DNA of 64,000 bases from Guyparkeria halophila (GCF_034479635.1 NZ_CP140153.1:627501-691500); one strand, 5' to 3'; shown: positions 1-9,571, counted from the stretch's first letter. Made by a program: numbers and translations. The notes: a model not told the origin generated them from the letters alone.

Positions 1-2577
1 CGACTCGATCGGCTCGACCTCGTCCAGCGGGATCGGCGAGACATTCTCCTTGAGGTGGAACATGTCGCGGAAGGCCGCCACCGGGCGCTCGTTGACGTGG
101 GCGGCGTATTCCTCCCAGGCCGTGTAGTCGTCTTCCTTGACCGCCTTTTGCAGCGTCTGGACCACGTCCGGGTTGTAGGCGTGGTACTCGCCGCCGTCGA
201 TGTACTTCAACAGGCCACCCTGGCGCGGCAGCTTGCGCTTGGTGAAGGCCTCCTTGATCAGGATCTTCTGGTCGGCCTCCAGATCGACGAAGCTCGCGCC
301 GGCCACGCGGCTGGTGGTGTCCTTGAAGCACAGGTCGACGACCTCGTCGGCCAGGCCGATGATCTCGAACAACTGGGCGCCGCGGTAGCTGGCGACCGAG
401 GAGATGCCCATCTTCGACAGGATCTTCTTCAGGCCCTTGTTGATGCCCTTGACGTAGTTGCCGGCCAGCTTGTCGGCCTGCTTGACGTCGATCTGGTTGC
501 GGCGACGCATGTCGTTGATCGACTCGAAGGCCAGATACGGGAACACCGCGGTCGCGCCGTAGCCGATCAGCACCGCGTTTTGGTGCGAATCACGCGCGGT
601 GGCGGTTTCGACGACGATGTTGGCATCGGTGCGCAGGCCTTCGCGGATCAGGCGATGATGGACCGCGCCGGTGGCGAGCAGGGCGTGGACCGGCAGGCGA
701 TCGGCGGCGATGTTCCGGTCGGAGAGTACCAGTACGGTGTGCTCGCCCTGGATGGCGGCGACGGCCTCGTCGGTAATGCGACGGACGGCCGCTTCCAGGC
801 CCTCGTCCGGGGCGTAGTTGAGTTCGATGCGCTGCGAGGAGAATTCCTTGTCGGCCAGTTTGGTCAGGGCCTCGAAGCGAGCCGGCGTCAGGATCGGACT
901 TTCCAGCTGCACGCGGTGGGCGTGCTCCGGGGTTTCCTCGAAGACGTTGCGTTCCCGGCCGATCAGGGTCTCGAGCGACATGACCACCGCCTCGCGCAAC
1001 GGATCGATCGGCGGGTTGGTCACCTGGGCGAATTGCTGACGGAAGTAGTCGAACAGCGAGCGCTGGGTCTGCGAGAGCACGGCCATCGGCGTGTCGTCGC
1101 CCATCGAGCCGATCGCCTCCTGGCCATTCTCGGCCAGCACGCGAATGACCTGGTCGCGCTCCTCGAATGAGAGCAGGAAGGCCTTCTCGTAGGTGCGGAC
1201 CGTGTCGTCGTCCATCGGCTCGCGCGACAGGACTTCCTCGTCGGTGATCGAGTTCTTCAGGCGCACGGACTGTTCACGCAGCCACTGGCGGTAGGGCTTG
1301 CGGGTCTTGAGCTGGCCATCGATTTCCGGCGGCAGCAGCAGCTTGCCCTCGGCGGTGTCGACCGCGACCATCTGGCCCGGGCGCACGCGGCCCTTCTGAA
1401 CCACGTCGGCCGGATCGTAGTCCCAGACGCCGATCTCGGAGGCGAGCGTGATGTGGCGGTCCTTGGTGATCACCCAGCGGGCCGGGCGCAGGCCGTTGCG
1501 GTCCATGGCGCAGGCGACAAAGCGGCCGTCGGTCATGACGATGCCGGCCGGGCCGTCCCACGGCTCCATGTGCAGGGAGTTGAATTCGTAGAAGGCGCGC
1601 AGGTCGGCATCCATGTGCTCGACGTTCTGCCAGGCCGGCGGCACGATCAGGCGCATGGCGTGGATCATGTCCAGCCCGCCGGTGATCAGTACCTCGAGCA
1701 TGTTGTCCATGGAGGACGAGTCCGAGCCGGTGGTGTTGACCAGCGGCTGGATGCGGTTCATGTCCGGGATCAGCGGCGAGGAGAACTTGGCCGCGCGCGC
1801 CAGCGCCCAGTTGCGGTTGCCGCGGATGGTGTTGATCTCGCCGTTGTGGGCCAGATAGCGGAACGGCTGGGCAAGCTTCCATTCCGGGAAGGTGTTGGTC
1901 GAGAAACGCTGGTGGAAGACCGCCTGCGAGGACTCCAGCTGAGGATCGTTGAGATCCTTGTAGAAGCGCGGCAGGTCCTCGGGCATCAGCAGGCCCTTGT
2001 AGGAGATGACCTGGCTCGCGAGCGACGGGATGTAGAAGTCCGGATCGTCGTGGATCAGGTTCTCGGTATCCCGGCGCGCGACGAACAGGGCGGCGTTGAA
2101 CTGGCTCTCGTCCATGCCCTCGGCCGGGGTGATGAACAGGTGCTCGATCTCCGGGCGCTTCTCGGCCGACATCTCGCCCAGCACCGACGGGTCGGTCGGC
2201 ACGGTGCGCCAGCCGGCGAGGTTGAGCCCCTGTTCGGCGATCGCGCCGATCAGTGCTTCGCGGGCGCGCTCGCGCTTGGCCTCGTCACGGGAGAAGAACA
2301 CCACGCCTACGGCATAGGTCTCGGGCAGGTCAATGCCTTGAGCGCTTGCCGCCTGACGGAAGAAGCCATCGGGTTTTTTCAGCAACAGGCCGCAGCCGTC
2401 GCCCGACTTGCCGTCGGCGGAAATGCCGCCGCGGTGAGTCATGCGAGCCAGCGCACCGATCGCGGTCGATACCAGGCCGTGGCTGGCGTGGTCGTCCATG
2501 TGGGCGATCAGGCCGAAGCCGCAGTTCTCTTTCTCGAAACTCGGGTGGTACAGACCTTGGGTGGGGGCTTGGCTCAT
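1..2577 (-). CDS. gltB: Glutamate synthase large (alpha) subunit, N-terminal 859 residues (partial)
   Basis: NADPH-dependent glutamate synthase makes two glutamates from glutamine and 2-oxoglutarate; this subunit carries the glutaminase and the FMN/3Fe-4S synthase sites. The frame opens with ATG at 2577 and runs off the left edge. Residues 17-22 read ENCGFG: Cys19 is the expected N-terminal nucleophile exposed after removal of a short propeptide. Further family hallmarks follow, such as FHQRFSTNT, RYLAHNGEINT and GSDSSSMDNMLE, and later VLSDRNIA and GGEYHAYNPDVV. The visible part covers the class II amidotransferase domain and most of the central domain; the FMN-binding and C-terminal helix domains are missing from view. 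It is last in the order damX-gltB, and its partner gltD is not adjacent but lies at 15631-17040. A good sigma70 promoter sits at 2754-2782. Confidence 0.97.
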   Translation of the reverse strand, partial: MSQAPTQGLYHPSFEKENCGFGLIAHMDDHASHGLVSTAIGALARMTHRGGISADGKSGDGCGLLLKKPDGFFRQAASAQGIDLPETYAVGVVFFSRDEAKRERAREALIGAIAEQGLNLAGWRTVPTDPSVLGEMSAEKRPEIEHLFITPAEGMDESQFNAALFVARRDTENLIHDDPDFYIPSLASQVISYKGLLMPEDLPRFYKDLNDPQLESSQAVFHQRFSTNTFPEWKLAQPFRYLAHNGEINTIRGNRNWALARAAKFSSPLIPDMNRIQPLVNTTGSDSSSMDNMLEVLITGGLDMIHAMRLIVPPAWQNVEHMDADLRAFYEFNSLHMEPWDGPAGIVMTDGRFVACAMDRNGLRPARWVITKDRHITLASEIGVWDYDPADVVQKGRVRPGQMVAVDTAEGKLLLPPEIDGQLKTRKPYRQWLREQSVRLKNSITDEEVLSREPMDDDTVRTYEKAFLLSFEERDQVIRVLAENGQEAIGSMGDDTPMAVLSQTQRSLFDYFRQQFAQVTNPPIDPLREAVVMSLETLIGRERNVFEETPEHAHRVQLESPILTPARFEALTKLADKEFSSQRIELNYAPDEGLEAAVRRITDEAVAAIQGEHTVLVLSDRNIAADRLPVHALLATGAVHHRLIREGLRTDANIVVETATARDSHQNAVLIGYGATAVFPYLAFESINDMRRRNQIDVKQADKLAGNYVKGINKGLKKILSKMGISSVASYRGAQLFEIIGLADEVVDLCFKDTTSRVAGASFVDLEADQKILIKEAFTKRKLPRQGGLLKYIDGGEYHAYNPDVVQTLQKAVKEDDYTAWEEYAAHVNERPVAAFRDMFHLKENVSPIPLDEVEPIES

Positions 2578-2745
2578 GAGTTGCGCAACCTCTTGGATTC
2601 TTCCGGCTTGCCGGGCGAGCGACGCTCATCCCGCCCTCGGCTTGGCGGCCCGGCCGTCTCGTCGGCGCGCTCTGACAGCGCGCCTTCAGTCCAGGTGCCG
2701 ACCGTGGTTCGATGTGCGCCCGTATCCGGGGGATTTGGGCAAAAT

Positions 2746-2766
2746 GGGCCGGAATTTTACCGGCCC
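2746..2766. repeat. Perfect 7-bp inverted repeat (GGGCCGG/CCGGCCC) over the gltB -10 box
   Basis: The arms are 2746-2752 and 2760-2766, separated by 7 bases. Read on the minus strand the hairpin is followed by ATTTTG, so it might also serve as a weak terminator for the damX transcript that arrives from upstream. Whether it is operator, terminator or both cannot be decided from sequence. Confidence 0.55.
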
Positions 2767-2782
2767 CGGGGGATTCAGGCAA
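2754..2782 (-). promoter_or_regulatory. Sigma70-type promoter for gltB
   Basis: On the minus strand TTGCCT and TAAAAT are separated by exactly 17 bases, a near-consensus sigma70 promoter about 170 bases upstream of the gltB start. The -10 hexamer lies within the 7-base spacer of a perfect inverted repeat (2746-2766), so a DNA-binding protein or an upstream RNA hairpin could interfere with it. Confidence 0.7.
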
Positions 2783-2878
2783 ATCGACAAATCCGCGCGT
2801 CACCGCCTCGGGTCAGGCGGATGACGCGACGGAGGCGGGTGGGGCGCGGATTGCCTGGCGGCCGGGCCGCGAGGTCCC

Positions 2879-4342
2879 TTAATCAGTGGCGTCGATGAGT
2901 CGATCCTGAATCGCCCCGATCGAGCGCGGGTAAGGCTTGAGGTCGCGCAGCGCGGTCGGCAGGGAGTCGATGGCGTGCTCGGCTCGTTCGGCCGAGGCGA
3001 AGTCGCCGAAGGTCACCGTGTAGAGGATCTTGCCGTTGATGGCCTGGGTGTAGATGCGCCACTGATCACGCGGCTGGGCGTCGGTTGCGAAACGCTCGAT
3101 CATTGACTCGGCGCCATCGAGGTTGCCGAAGGCGGCCAACTGGATGGCGGCCCGGGCCCGTGGCTGGTCGCGGAACCAGGCGTTGTCGACGTCCGCCGGT
3201 GGCGTGGACGCGGCGGTGCCACGGGCCTCTTCCGTGACGGGGGTCGTCGCGGCATCGGCCTCTTGTCCGGTGGCGTCGCTGCTGGACGTCTCGCTGCCGT
3301 CGGTCGATTCGGTGGCATTGCTGTCGGAGGCGGCGGCGTCCGCGGTGGCAGGCGCACTGCTCTCGCCCGTGCTTTCCTCCGGGAATGGGACATGCGGCGG
3401 CAGGCCGTGGTCGACCGGTGCGGCGGTTTTGGCCTCGGTGTCCGCCGCTTTCTCGGAGGCGATGTCGGTGCCGCTAGGTGTCTCGCTGTCGGCCCCCTCG
3501 TTCGCTGTTTGCTCCTCGGCGCCCTGGGCGTCGGCCGACGCTCGCGCGGCGGATTGCTCGCTTGACTCGTTCAGGGCGATCGCCTTCTCGGTGGTCGAGG
3601 GCGTGGGGGCCTCCGACCGGCCGAGCAGGGCGAACACCCCAATGGCGACAACGGCAACGCTGATGACTGCGGCAATCAGCAGGGTCGGGCTGGCCCAGAG
3701 CGGGCGACTTGCCGGCGCCGGCCGGGAAGGCTGGTTGTCTGTCGGCGGGGCTGAGGAGGTTGTCGTGGCGGCCGCGGCGGCGCTATCCGGGGTGCCCGCG
3801 GCGGCCGCTGGTGCCGCCGCGGCCGCTTGCGTGCTGCCGAGCAACTGGGCGCAATGCAGATCGGCGACCAGGCCGGCCAGCGGTTGGGCCGTTTCCGCCT
3901 GTTCACACAGGCCGGCGGCGCCGACCAGGAGAAAGAGGATGCGTTCGCGTGCCAGTTCGTGCGACTGGGTGATCAGGTCGAACAGGGCGTCGGCGGCGTC
4001 TGATGCCAGCCAGTGGTCGGCGTTTTCCACCACGATCAGCAGTCGCTCCTGGCCCTCGAGCGTGGCGGTGGCGGCGCTGATCAACTGGTCGATCGTTTCG
4101 ATCCCGGCGGACAGATGCAGCATGGTGCTCAGCTGGTCGATCAGGGCGGCGGAGCCGTTGCCGCTGTCGGCACGCAAGACGGCCGGGCGGACCTGGCGGG
4201 GCAGTTTCTGGCCGATCAGCTTGACGAAGGCGCGGCGCTCGGCGGCCGATTCCCCCTCGACGACCATGAACCGGTCGGAGTACTTGGCGTACTGGACGAT
4301 TCGTTCGGCCTGTTCCAGGGCGTGTTCCGTCGCTTCGGTCAT
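2879..4342 (-). CDS. damX: DamX-like SPOR-domain membrane protein with AAA-like N-terminal domain
   Basis: A 487-residue bitopic protein. Residues 1-170 resemble the ATPase-like domain of the DamX/ExeA group, but the P-loop is degenerate: residues 28-38 read VEGESAAERRA, with no GK[ST]; a Walker B-like strand LLIVVENAD lies at 101-109. A low-complexity Ala/Pro/Thr linker (about 171-215) precedes one membrane segment (220-240), then a long acidic Ser/Thr/Ala/Glu linker, and a C-terminal SPOR domain (about 405-487) expected to bind denuded septal peptidoglycan. Position between aroB and gltB is the classic gammaproteobacterial site of damX. Its role in E. coli is in cell division; that role here is inferred from architecture and synteny. 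The gene begins 41 bases after aroB and probably shares its transcript. Confidence 0.85.
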   Translation of the reverse strand: MTEATEHALEQAERIVQYAKYSDRFMVVEGESAAERRAFVKLIGQKLPRQVRPAVLRADSGNGSAALIDQLSTMLHLSAGIETIDQLISAATATLEGQERLLIVVENADHWLASDAADALFDLITQSHELARERILFLLVGAAGLCEQAETAQPLAGLVADLHCAQLLGSTQAAAAAPAAAAGTPDSAAAAATTTSSAPPTDNQPSRPAPASRPLWASPTLLIAAVISVAVVAIGVFALLGRSEAPTPSTTEKAIALNESSEQSAARASADAQGAEEQTANEGADSETPSGTDIASEKAADTEAKTAAPVDHGLPPHVPFPEESTGESSAPATADAAASDSNATESTDGSETSSSDATGQEADAATTPVTEEARGTAASTPPADVDNAWFRDQPRARAAIQLAAFGNLDGAESMIERFATDAQPRDQWRIYTQAINGKILYTVTFGDFASAERAEHAIDSLPTALRDLKPYPRSIGAIQDRLIDATD

Positions 4343-4383
4343 GGCAGCATCCTTCGTTGCTTGAGTCGGGAATCAATCAGTGT

Positions 4384-5502
4384 TCAGTCGGCGGCCCGCG
4401 TGGCCTCGATGGTGGCGCGAATGTCCTCGTCCGCCACCCGGTCCACCAGGCGTGCCTGGCCGAGCCGGCCCAGCAGGACGAGTCGCAGTCGACCATCCTC
4501 GACCTTCTTGTCGCTGTCCATCAACTCCCGCAGGCGGTCGGTGGAGAGCTCGGCCGGGGCCCGGGTGGGTAGACCCGCCGATTCGACCAAGGTTTCGATG
4601 CGCTGGACCGTGGGCGTGTCGATCAGGCCGAGGCGGCGGGACAGGTCGGCCGCCATGCACATGCCCGCACCGACCGCCTCGCCGTGCAGCCAATGCCCGT
4701 ACCCCATGCCGGCCTCGATGGCGTGGCCGAAGGTGTGGCCCAGGTTGAGCAGGGCGCGAATGCCGCCCTCGCGCTCGTCCTGGCGGACGATCTCGGCCTT
4801 GATCAGGCACGATTGGCGGATCGCCTCGGTGAGTGCGGCGCGGTCACGCTGGCGCAGCGCGCCGATGTTGCTCTCGATCCAGTCGAGGAAATCCTCGTCC
4901 CAGAGCAGCCCGTACTTGATCACCTCGGCCAGCCCCGCCGAGAGCTCGCGATCGGGCAGTGTGTCGAGGCTGGCGGTGTCGGCCAGCACGCAGCGCGGCT
5001 GATAGAACGCGCCGATCATGTTCTTGCCGCGCGGGTGGTTGACGCCGGTCTTGCCGCCCACGGAGCTGTCGACCTGGGCGAGCAGGGTGGTCGGCACCTG
5101 GATGAAGGGCACGCCGCGTTGGAAGCTCGCCGCGGCAAAGCCGGTGATGTCGCCGATCACCCCGCCGCCCAGGGCGATCAGGGTGGTCTTGCGATCCACC
5201 TGCTTTTCCATCAGGAAATCGTAGATGCGCTCGAGTATTTCGAGATTCTTGTATTGCTCGCCGTCGGGCAGGGCGATCAGGTCGACGCGCTTGTCGGCCG
5301 CCTCCAGTGCCTGTGTCAGTCGCTCGGCGTACAGCGGGGCGACCGTGGTGTTGCTGACGATCACCGCCCGCGAGGAGGGAACGAAACGGGCGATCTGTTC
5401 GCCATCGATCAGTCCGGCGCCGATGAAGATCGGGTAGCTGCGCTCACCCAGGTCCACATTGACGGTGGTGGGCTGCGAGTTGGGAGCGGCGGGATCGTGC
5501 AT
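4384..5502 (-). CDS. aroB: 3-dehydroquinate synthase
   Basis: Cytosolic, NAD- and divalent-metal-dependent second enzyme of the shikimate pathway, converting DAHP to 3-dehydroquinate. The 372-residue length is normal. Visible family motifs include the NAD-binding [14 protein letters not shown], the substrate-region [20 protein letters not shown], the metal-binding stretch with [12 protein letters not shown], and HGEAVGAGM. It lies 70 bases downstream of aroK in the usual aroK-aroB order and is followed by damX. ATG at 5502 gives a normal N-terminus with a short extension before the first conserved strand. Confidence 0.97.
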   Translation of the reverse strand: MHDPAAPNSQPTTVNVDLGERSYPIFIGAGLIDGEQIARFVPSSRAVIVSNTTVAPLYAERLTQALEAADKRVDLIALPDGEQYKNLEILERIYDFLMEKQVDRKTTLIALGGGVIGDITGFAAASFQRGVPFIQVPTTLLAQVDSSVGGKTGVNHPRGKNMIGAFYQPRCVLADTASLDTLPDRELSAGLAEVIKYGLLWDEDFLDWIESNIGALRQRDRAALTEAIRQSCLIKAEIVRQDEREGGIRALLNLGHTFGHAIEAGMGYGHWLHGEAVGAGMCMAADLSRRLGLIDTPTVQRIETLVESAGLPTRAPAELSTDRLRELMDSDKKVEDGRLRLVLLGRLGQARLVDRVADEDIRATIEATRAAD

Positions 5503-5572
5503 GATCGGTGCCCTGTCGGCTGCATTTCGTCGGATATCGACGGCCTCGTGGGGCCGCCTTGGGAAGTCTACA

Positions 5573-6112
5573 TCAACCCGTCTGGTTGTCGTCGGCGTCG
5601 AGCCCGCTCTGCCGGCTTGCGGCGAGGATGCGGTCGGCCATCGCCCGCGGGGTCTGGCCGCCGGTCTCCAGCACCACGTGGGCGGTTTCCCGGTAGAGCG
5701 GGTCGCGCTCGTCCATCAGCCGCCGCAGTGTCGCCTTTCGGTCGCCGTTCTGCAGTAGCGGTCGCTGGGTGTCGTGCTGGGTCCGTTCGAACTGGCGTTC
5801 GACCGAGGTGTACAGGTAGACGACCAGGCCGTTTTTCCGCAGCAGTTCCCGGTTGTCCGCTCGCAGAACCGCGCCACCGCCGCTGGCGAGCACCATGCCC
5901 TGGCCCGCGGTCAGGCTGGCGAGCATGTCGTGTTCCCGCTCACGGAAGCCCGCTTCGCCTTCGATATCGAAGATCAGCGGAATGCTCGCGCCGGTGCGTT
6001 TCTCGATTTCGCGGTCGGAGTCGTGAAACTGCCAGTCCAGGCGGTTGGCCAGGATCCGGCCGATGGTGGTCTTTCCGGCCCCCATCGGGCCGATCAGGAT
6101 GATATTGCGCAT
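5573..6112 (-). CDS. aroK: Shikimate kinase
   Basis: Phosphorylates shikimate at O3 with ATP, fifth step of the common aromatic pathway. The 179 residues include the P-loop GPMGAGKTT (residues 8-16), the shikimate-binding DSDREIE (about 34-40), a GEAGFRERE motif and GGGAVLR, all as in AroK. The gene lies between pilQ and aroB as in other gammaproteobacteria. An intrinsic terminator (6145-6164) separates it from pilQ, so aroK-aroB-damX probably needs a promoter of its own in the short gap 6113-6144; the sequence TTATACC-like AT-rich stretch just upstream of the start does not give a convincing hexamer pair. Confidence 0.97.
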   Translation of the reverse strand: MRNIILIGPMGAGKTTIGRILANRLDWQFHDSDREIEKRTGASIPLIFDIEGEAGFREREHDMLASLTAGQGMVLASGGGAVLRADNRELLRKNGLVVYLYTSVERQFERTQHDTQRPLLQNGDRKATLRRLMDERDPLYRETAHVVLETGGQTPRAMADRILAASRQSGLDADDNQTG

Positions 6113-6144
6113 GTGATCCGATTATACCGACAGGGGACACGAAA

Positions 6145-6164
6145 AACCCCGCCGAAGCGGGGTT
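6145..6164 (-). terminator. Intrinsic terminator downstream of pilQ
   Basis: Stem AACCCCGC/GCGGGGTT (8 bp) with a 4-base loop (CGAA on the plus strand, TTCG on the minus strand). On the minus strand it is followed directly by a run of Ts (five in all, including the stem end), so it ends the pilMNOPQ transcript before aroK. Confidence 0.85.
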
Positions 6165-6188
6165 GGTTTTATCCACTCAGCGGTCTGA

Positions 6189-8402
6189 TCAGTTATTGAT
6201 CAGCACGCCACGGTTGTGGTTCGCCAGGTTGTCGCGATCGACGATCTTCGGCGTGACGAAGATCAGCAATTCGAACCGCGAGTCATCGCGCAGCCGGTTC
6301 TTGAACAGGTTGCCGATACCCGGCAGGTCACCGAAGAACGGCACTTTCTCCAGCTGGGTGACGTTCTCGAACTCGTAGATGCCGCCCAGCACCACGGTCT
6401 GGCCGTTCTGCACCTGCACCTTGGTCTGCACCTCGCGGGTGTTGATCGGCGGCTCACCATTGATCGCGCGGGTGTAGTCCGGCTCTTCCTTCATCACCAG
6501 GATGTCCATGATCACCATGTCATTGGGCGTGATCTGCGGCGTGACCTCGGTCTTGAGCAGGGCTTCCTTGAACTCGATGTTGGCGATGGCGCCACCGCCC
6601 GAGGCCGTCTGGGACTGGTAGGGGATCTCCACGCCCTGCGAGATGGTCGCCTTGTGGCCGTTGGTGGTGATTACCTTCGGGTTGGAGACGATCTTGCCGG
6701 TGCCCTCGCTCTGCATGGCCTGGAGCTCGAGGTTCAAGAGCACGTTCGAGCCGAGGATGGCCAGCCCCAGCGAGCCGGTCGGATCGCCGCTGATCGGGGT
6801 GTTGACCATCCAGCTGTCTTGGGCCGCGAACGTGGTGCTGTTCAGAGTGCCGTCGCCCGTATCGATCGGGAAACTGGGCGCGTCGCTGCCGTCGTAAGCA
6901 CCACCCCCAAAGCCAACGCGCTGTCCGCCGCGGTCAAAGCCGCCTTGCAAGCCCCAGCGAACGCCCAGTTCGCGCGAGAAGTTGTCGGTGGCGATCACGA
7001 TGCGGGTCTCGATCAACACCTGCTTGACCGGACGGTCAACCTGCTCGATCAGGCCACGAACGCGATCGAGCGCCTCGGCGGTGTCGGTCACGATCAGGTT
7101 GTTGGTGCGCGAGTCGACCGTGATCGAGCCGCGGCGGCTGAGGAAGTTGCCGTCGCTCTTCTTTTCGCCCGAACTCTCGCCCAGTCCGGAACTCTGGCGC
7201 ACCAGGGCCGCGATGTCGTCGGCCTTGGCGTAGTTGATCTGGACGATGTCGGTGATCAGCGGTGCCAGCTGCTGGGCCTGCTCGCGGGCGGCCAGCTCGG
7301 CCTTGTCGCGGGCGGCGATCTCGTCGGTGGGCGCGACGTAGATCACGTTGCCGTTCTCGCGTGAGGAAAGGCCCTTCGTGGTCATGATCAGGTCGAGGGC
7401 CTGGTCCCAGGGCACGTTTTCCAGTCGCAGGCTGATCGAGCCCTGGACGGTGTCGCTGACCACGATGTTGTTGCCGGTGAAATCGGCAATCAGTTGCAGC
7501 AGCGGGCGGACCTGGATGTCCTGGAACTTCAGGGTCAGGCGCTCGCCGGTGTATTCCTTCTTGCCCAGCGAGGTGCGTTGCTCTTCCTCGGGGATCGGCT
7601 GGACCTCGATGACCAGACGGTTGCCGGTCTGGTAGGCCAGGTGTTCGCCGGCATCCTTGGTCTTGAGGGTCACCCGGCTGCCGTTGCCTTCGCGGCGGAC
7701 ATCGACGCGTTCGACCGGGGTGGCGAAGTCGTTGACGTTGTAGCCGCCTTCCTCGATGCGGGTGCCGGGCAGACGCACGACGATCTGGCTGCCCTGGCGG
7801 CGGATGTCCATCGGTGCCTCGGTGCTGCCGACATCGAGCAGCAGGCGACCGGCGCCGCTGGAGGCGCGGCGGAAGTCGATCGGCTGGCCGGCGTCCATGG
7901 CCGTGGCCTCGGAGCTGCCCGGGGTGGTCACGGCCAGCCCGCTCTCGGTGGTCGTGGCCTGGCGCACCTGGTCAAAGGAGACCGTTACGCGGTTGCCGTT
8001 TTGGTCGATGGAGTAGGGCACCGATTGGTCGAGGTTGAAGACCGCGCGGGTCTTGCCGTTGGCCTCGGCGAGCATGACCGATTTCACCGCACCCAGGCCG
8101 ATCTCCGTCTGGCGGCTGCCGGTCTGGTTGTCGACGTCCGGCAGGTCGACCGCGACACGCGCCGGGTTGTCGATCTTGAAGCTACCCGGCTCGCCGGCCA
8201 GCGGCTCGGAGAGGCTGAAGTGCACTTGGACCGTGCCGTCGCTGGTGCGGTCGTAGGTGATCTCGTCGAGATCGCCGGCCAGTGCCAGGCATGGAGCCAG
8301 AGCGGCGGCCATGGTGATCGCTGGGAGGCCAAGCCCTCGACGCAGTCCGGTGCTCAGGCGTGAAGGTTTCTTGAGGTTGTCCATATCGCTGCTTCCCATC
8401 AT
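6189..8402 (-). CDS. pilQ: Type IV pilus secretin PilQ
   Basis: Outer-membrane secretin that forms the gated channel through which the type IV pilus leaves the cell. The 737-residue precursor has a signal peptide ending near residue 43, two AMIN domains (about 45-130 and 165-270) that anchor the complex at peptidoglycan, a secretin/TonB short N-terminal domain starting near LTLKFQDIQVRPLLQLIADF-type sequence (about 290-360), a secretin N1 domain, and the C-terminal secretin barrel with VPFFGDLPGIGNLFK and LLIFVTPKIV. ATG at 8402 abuts the pilP stop; an internal ATG six codons later (8384) is an alternative start. It is the last gene of pilMNOPQ. Confidence 0.97.
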   Translation of the reverse strand: MMGSSDMDNLKKPSRLSTGLRRGLGLPAITMAAALAPCLALAGDLDEITYDRTSDGTVQVHFSLSEPLAGEPGSFKIDNPARVAVDLPDVDNQTGSRQTEIGLGAVKSVMLAEANGKTRAVFNLDQSVPYSIDQNGNRVTVSFDQVRQATTTESGLAVTTPGSSEATAMDAGQPIDFRRASSGAGRLLLDVGSTEAPMDIRRQGSQIVVRLPGTRIEEGGYNVNDFATPVERVDVRREGNGSRVTLKTKDAGEHLAYQTGNRLVIEVQPIPEEEQRTSLGKKEYTGERLTLKFQDIQVRPLLQLIADFTGNNIVVSDTVQGSISLRLENVPWDQALDLIMTTKGLSSRENGNVIYVAPTDEIAARDKAELAAREQAQQLAPLITDIVQINYAKADDIAALVRQSSGLGESSGEKKSDGNFLSRRGSITVDSRTNNLIVTDTAEALDRVRGLIEQVDRPVKQVLIETRIVIATDNFSRELGVRWGLQGGFDRGGQRVGFGGGAYDGSDAPSFPIDTGDGTLNSTTFAAQDSWMVNTPISGDPTGSLGLAILGSNVLLNLELQAMQSEGTGKIVSNPKVITTNGHKATISQGVEIPYQSQTASGGGAIANIEFKEALLKTEVTPQITPNDMVIMDILVMKEEPDYTRAINGEPPINTREVQTKVQVQNGQTVVLGGIYEFENVTQLEKVPFFGDLPGIGNLFKNRLRDDSRFELLIFVTPKIVDRDNLANHNRGVLINN

Positions 8403-8951
8403 TTAGCTCCGGCCGCTCTGAGACTTGACGACCGTTGTCTGTTTTCTCCAGCCACCCTGTCCATCGGGTACGACTTCCTCCAGCGTGACGCTGGTCTCAC
8501 CGATCTCCATGACTTCGCCGTAGTTGCGACCCATGTGGTCACCCAGCATTACCTCGTGAATGACGCCGTTGCCATCGCGGATCAGGGCGTAGGTATTGCC
8601 CTGACGAGTGATGATGCCGCGCATCGCGAGTGCATCCAGCGGGAACTGCTCCAGCGGTTCCTTGGGACGATCGACATCCGGCTTGAGACCATCCGAGTCG
8701 TCGATGTCGTCTTGCGTCATTGGCATGAACGGCGTCCGCGCCTCTTCGGGCACGCTGTAGGCGTACTTGGGCAAGGGTTTCATTTCCGGGATCGGCTCGA
8801 TCTTGCCGCCCGGGCGGGCCTCCAGCTCGGCGACCTTCTGCTTGAGATCGGTCATGTCCTGGGCGCAGCCACTGACGACGCCGATCAGAACGAGCCCCGA
8901 GCCGATCAAGCCCAGCCGGGTCAGGCCGGTTCGCTTGTGATCCATGTTCAT
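8403..8951 (-). CDS. pilP: Type IV pilus assembly lipoprotein PilP
   Basis: Inner-membrane lipoprotein that links the PilN/PilO platform to the PilQ secretin. The 182 residues begin with a lipoprotein signal peptide with lipobox VSGC and lipidated Cys29. A proline-rich, flexible N-terminal part (EPIPEMKPLPKYAY) is followed by the compact beta domain with FPLDALAMRGIITRQGNTYALI and the typical V..GDHMGRNYGEV motif that recognises PilQ. The start overlaps the end of pilO by 4 bases and the stop abuts pilQ, indicating translational coupling. Confidence 0.95.
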   Translation of the reverse strand: MNMDHKRTGLTRLGLIGSGLVLIGVVSGCAQDMTDLKQKVAELEARPGGKIEPIPEMKPLPKYAYSVPEEARTPFMPMTQDDIDDSDGLKPDVDRPKEPLEQFPLDALAMRGIITRQGNTYALIRDGNGVIHEVMLGDHMGRNYGEVMEIGETSVTLEEVVPDGQGGWRKQTTVVKSQSGRS

Positions 8952-9571
8952 TGACCGCCTCCTTGCTCGCCGCTTTCGAGATACCGGTAGGTCTTCGCCT
9001 GGATGCCCATCGTCAGTTCGCGCGGGCTGTCCGCATCGTCCGCGGTGCTGGCGTCACGCGGCTTCATCGCCGGGTTGTGCAGGGTGACGATCCGCGGCAG
9101 GTTGGCCGTGTCGCTGATGAATTGCGTCAGTTCACGGTAGGTGCCGCGCAGCGACAGGTGATAGGTCATCTCGGCATAGAAGTCGTGCTTGACCTCACCG
9201 CCGGGACGGATCTGCTCGTTTTTCAGCCCGTTGGAGAGCGAGGTCTGGGCGACGTTGTCGATCAGGTTTTCCGCCTCGCGCTTGTTCGGCAACTGGCGCA
9301 GCAACTCGCCGAAACGGGTCTCCATTTCCTTGATCTGGGCCTGGTAGGCCTCGAGGTTGGCTGCCAGGCGCTGTTTCTGGTCGACGGTCTGCAGGAGCGA
9401 TCGCTCTTCCCGCTGTTCGCGCTCGAGCAACTCCTTCTGCGGCATGGTGTCGAAATACACCACCCCGCCAACGATCAGCACGAAAACGAAGGCGAAGATG
9501 ACCAGTCGCGTTCCCAGCGAGGTCAGGCCAATCGTCTGAAAATCGAGATTTCTCAGTTCGTTGAGATCCAT
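8948..9571 (-). CDS. pilO: Type IV pilus inner-membrane platform protein PilO
   Basis: Bitopic inner-membrane protein that dimerises with PilN in the pilus alignment complex. The 207 residues show a short cytoplasmic N-terminus, one membrane segment at about 24-42 (LVIFAFVFVLIVGGVVYF), a coiled coil (about 45-95, rich in Glu/Gln/Arg), and a periplasmic ferredoxin-like domain with GTYRELTQFISDTANLPRIV. It lies 3 bases after pilN and overlaps pilP by 4 bases. Confidence 0.95.
   Translation of the reverse strand: MDLNELRNLDFQTIGLTSLGTRLVIFAFVFVLIVGGVVYFDTMPQKELLEREQREERSLLQTVDQKQRLAANLEAYQAQIKEMETRFGELLRQLPNKREAENLIDNVAQTSLSNGLKNEQIRPGGEVKHDFYAEMTYHLSLRGTYRELTQFISDTANLPRIVTLHNPAMKPRDASTADDADSPRELTMGIQAKTYRYLESGEQGGGQ

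Larger units (their letters stand above)
2578..2878. other. damX-gltB intergenic region: promoter plus structured gltB 5' leader
   Basis: This 301-base gap holds the gltB promoter described at 2754-2782 and a GC-rich leader. The leader contains a perfect 8-bp inverted repeat (GGCGCGCT at 2664-2671 and AGCGCGCC at 2677-2684, 5-base loop) without a T-run, so it looks like a leader hairpin and not a terminator. No small gene could be supported. Confidence 0.6.
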
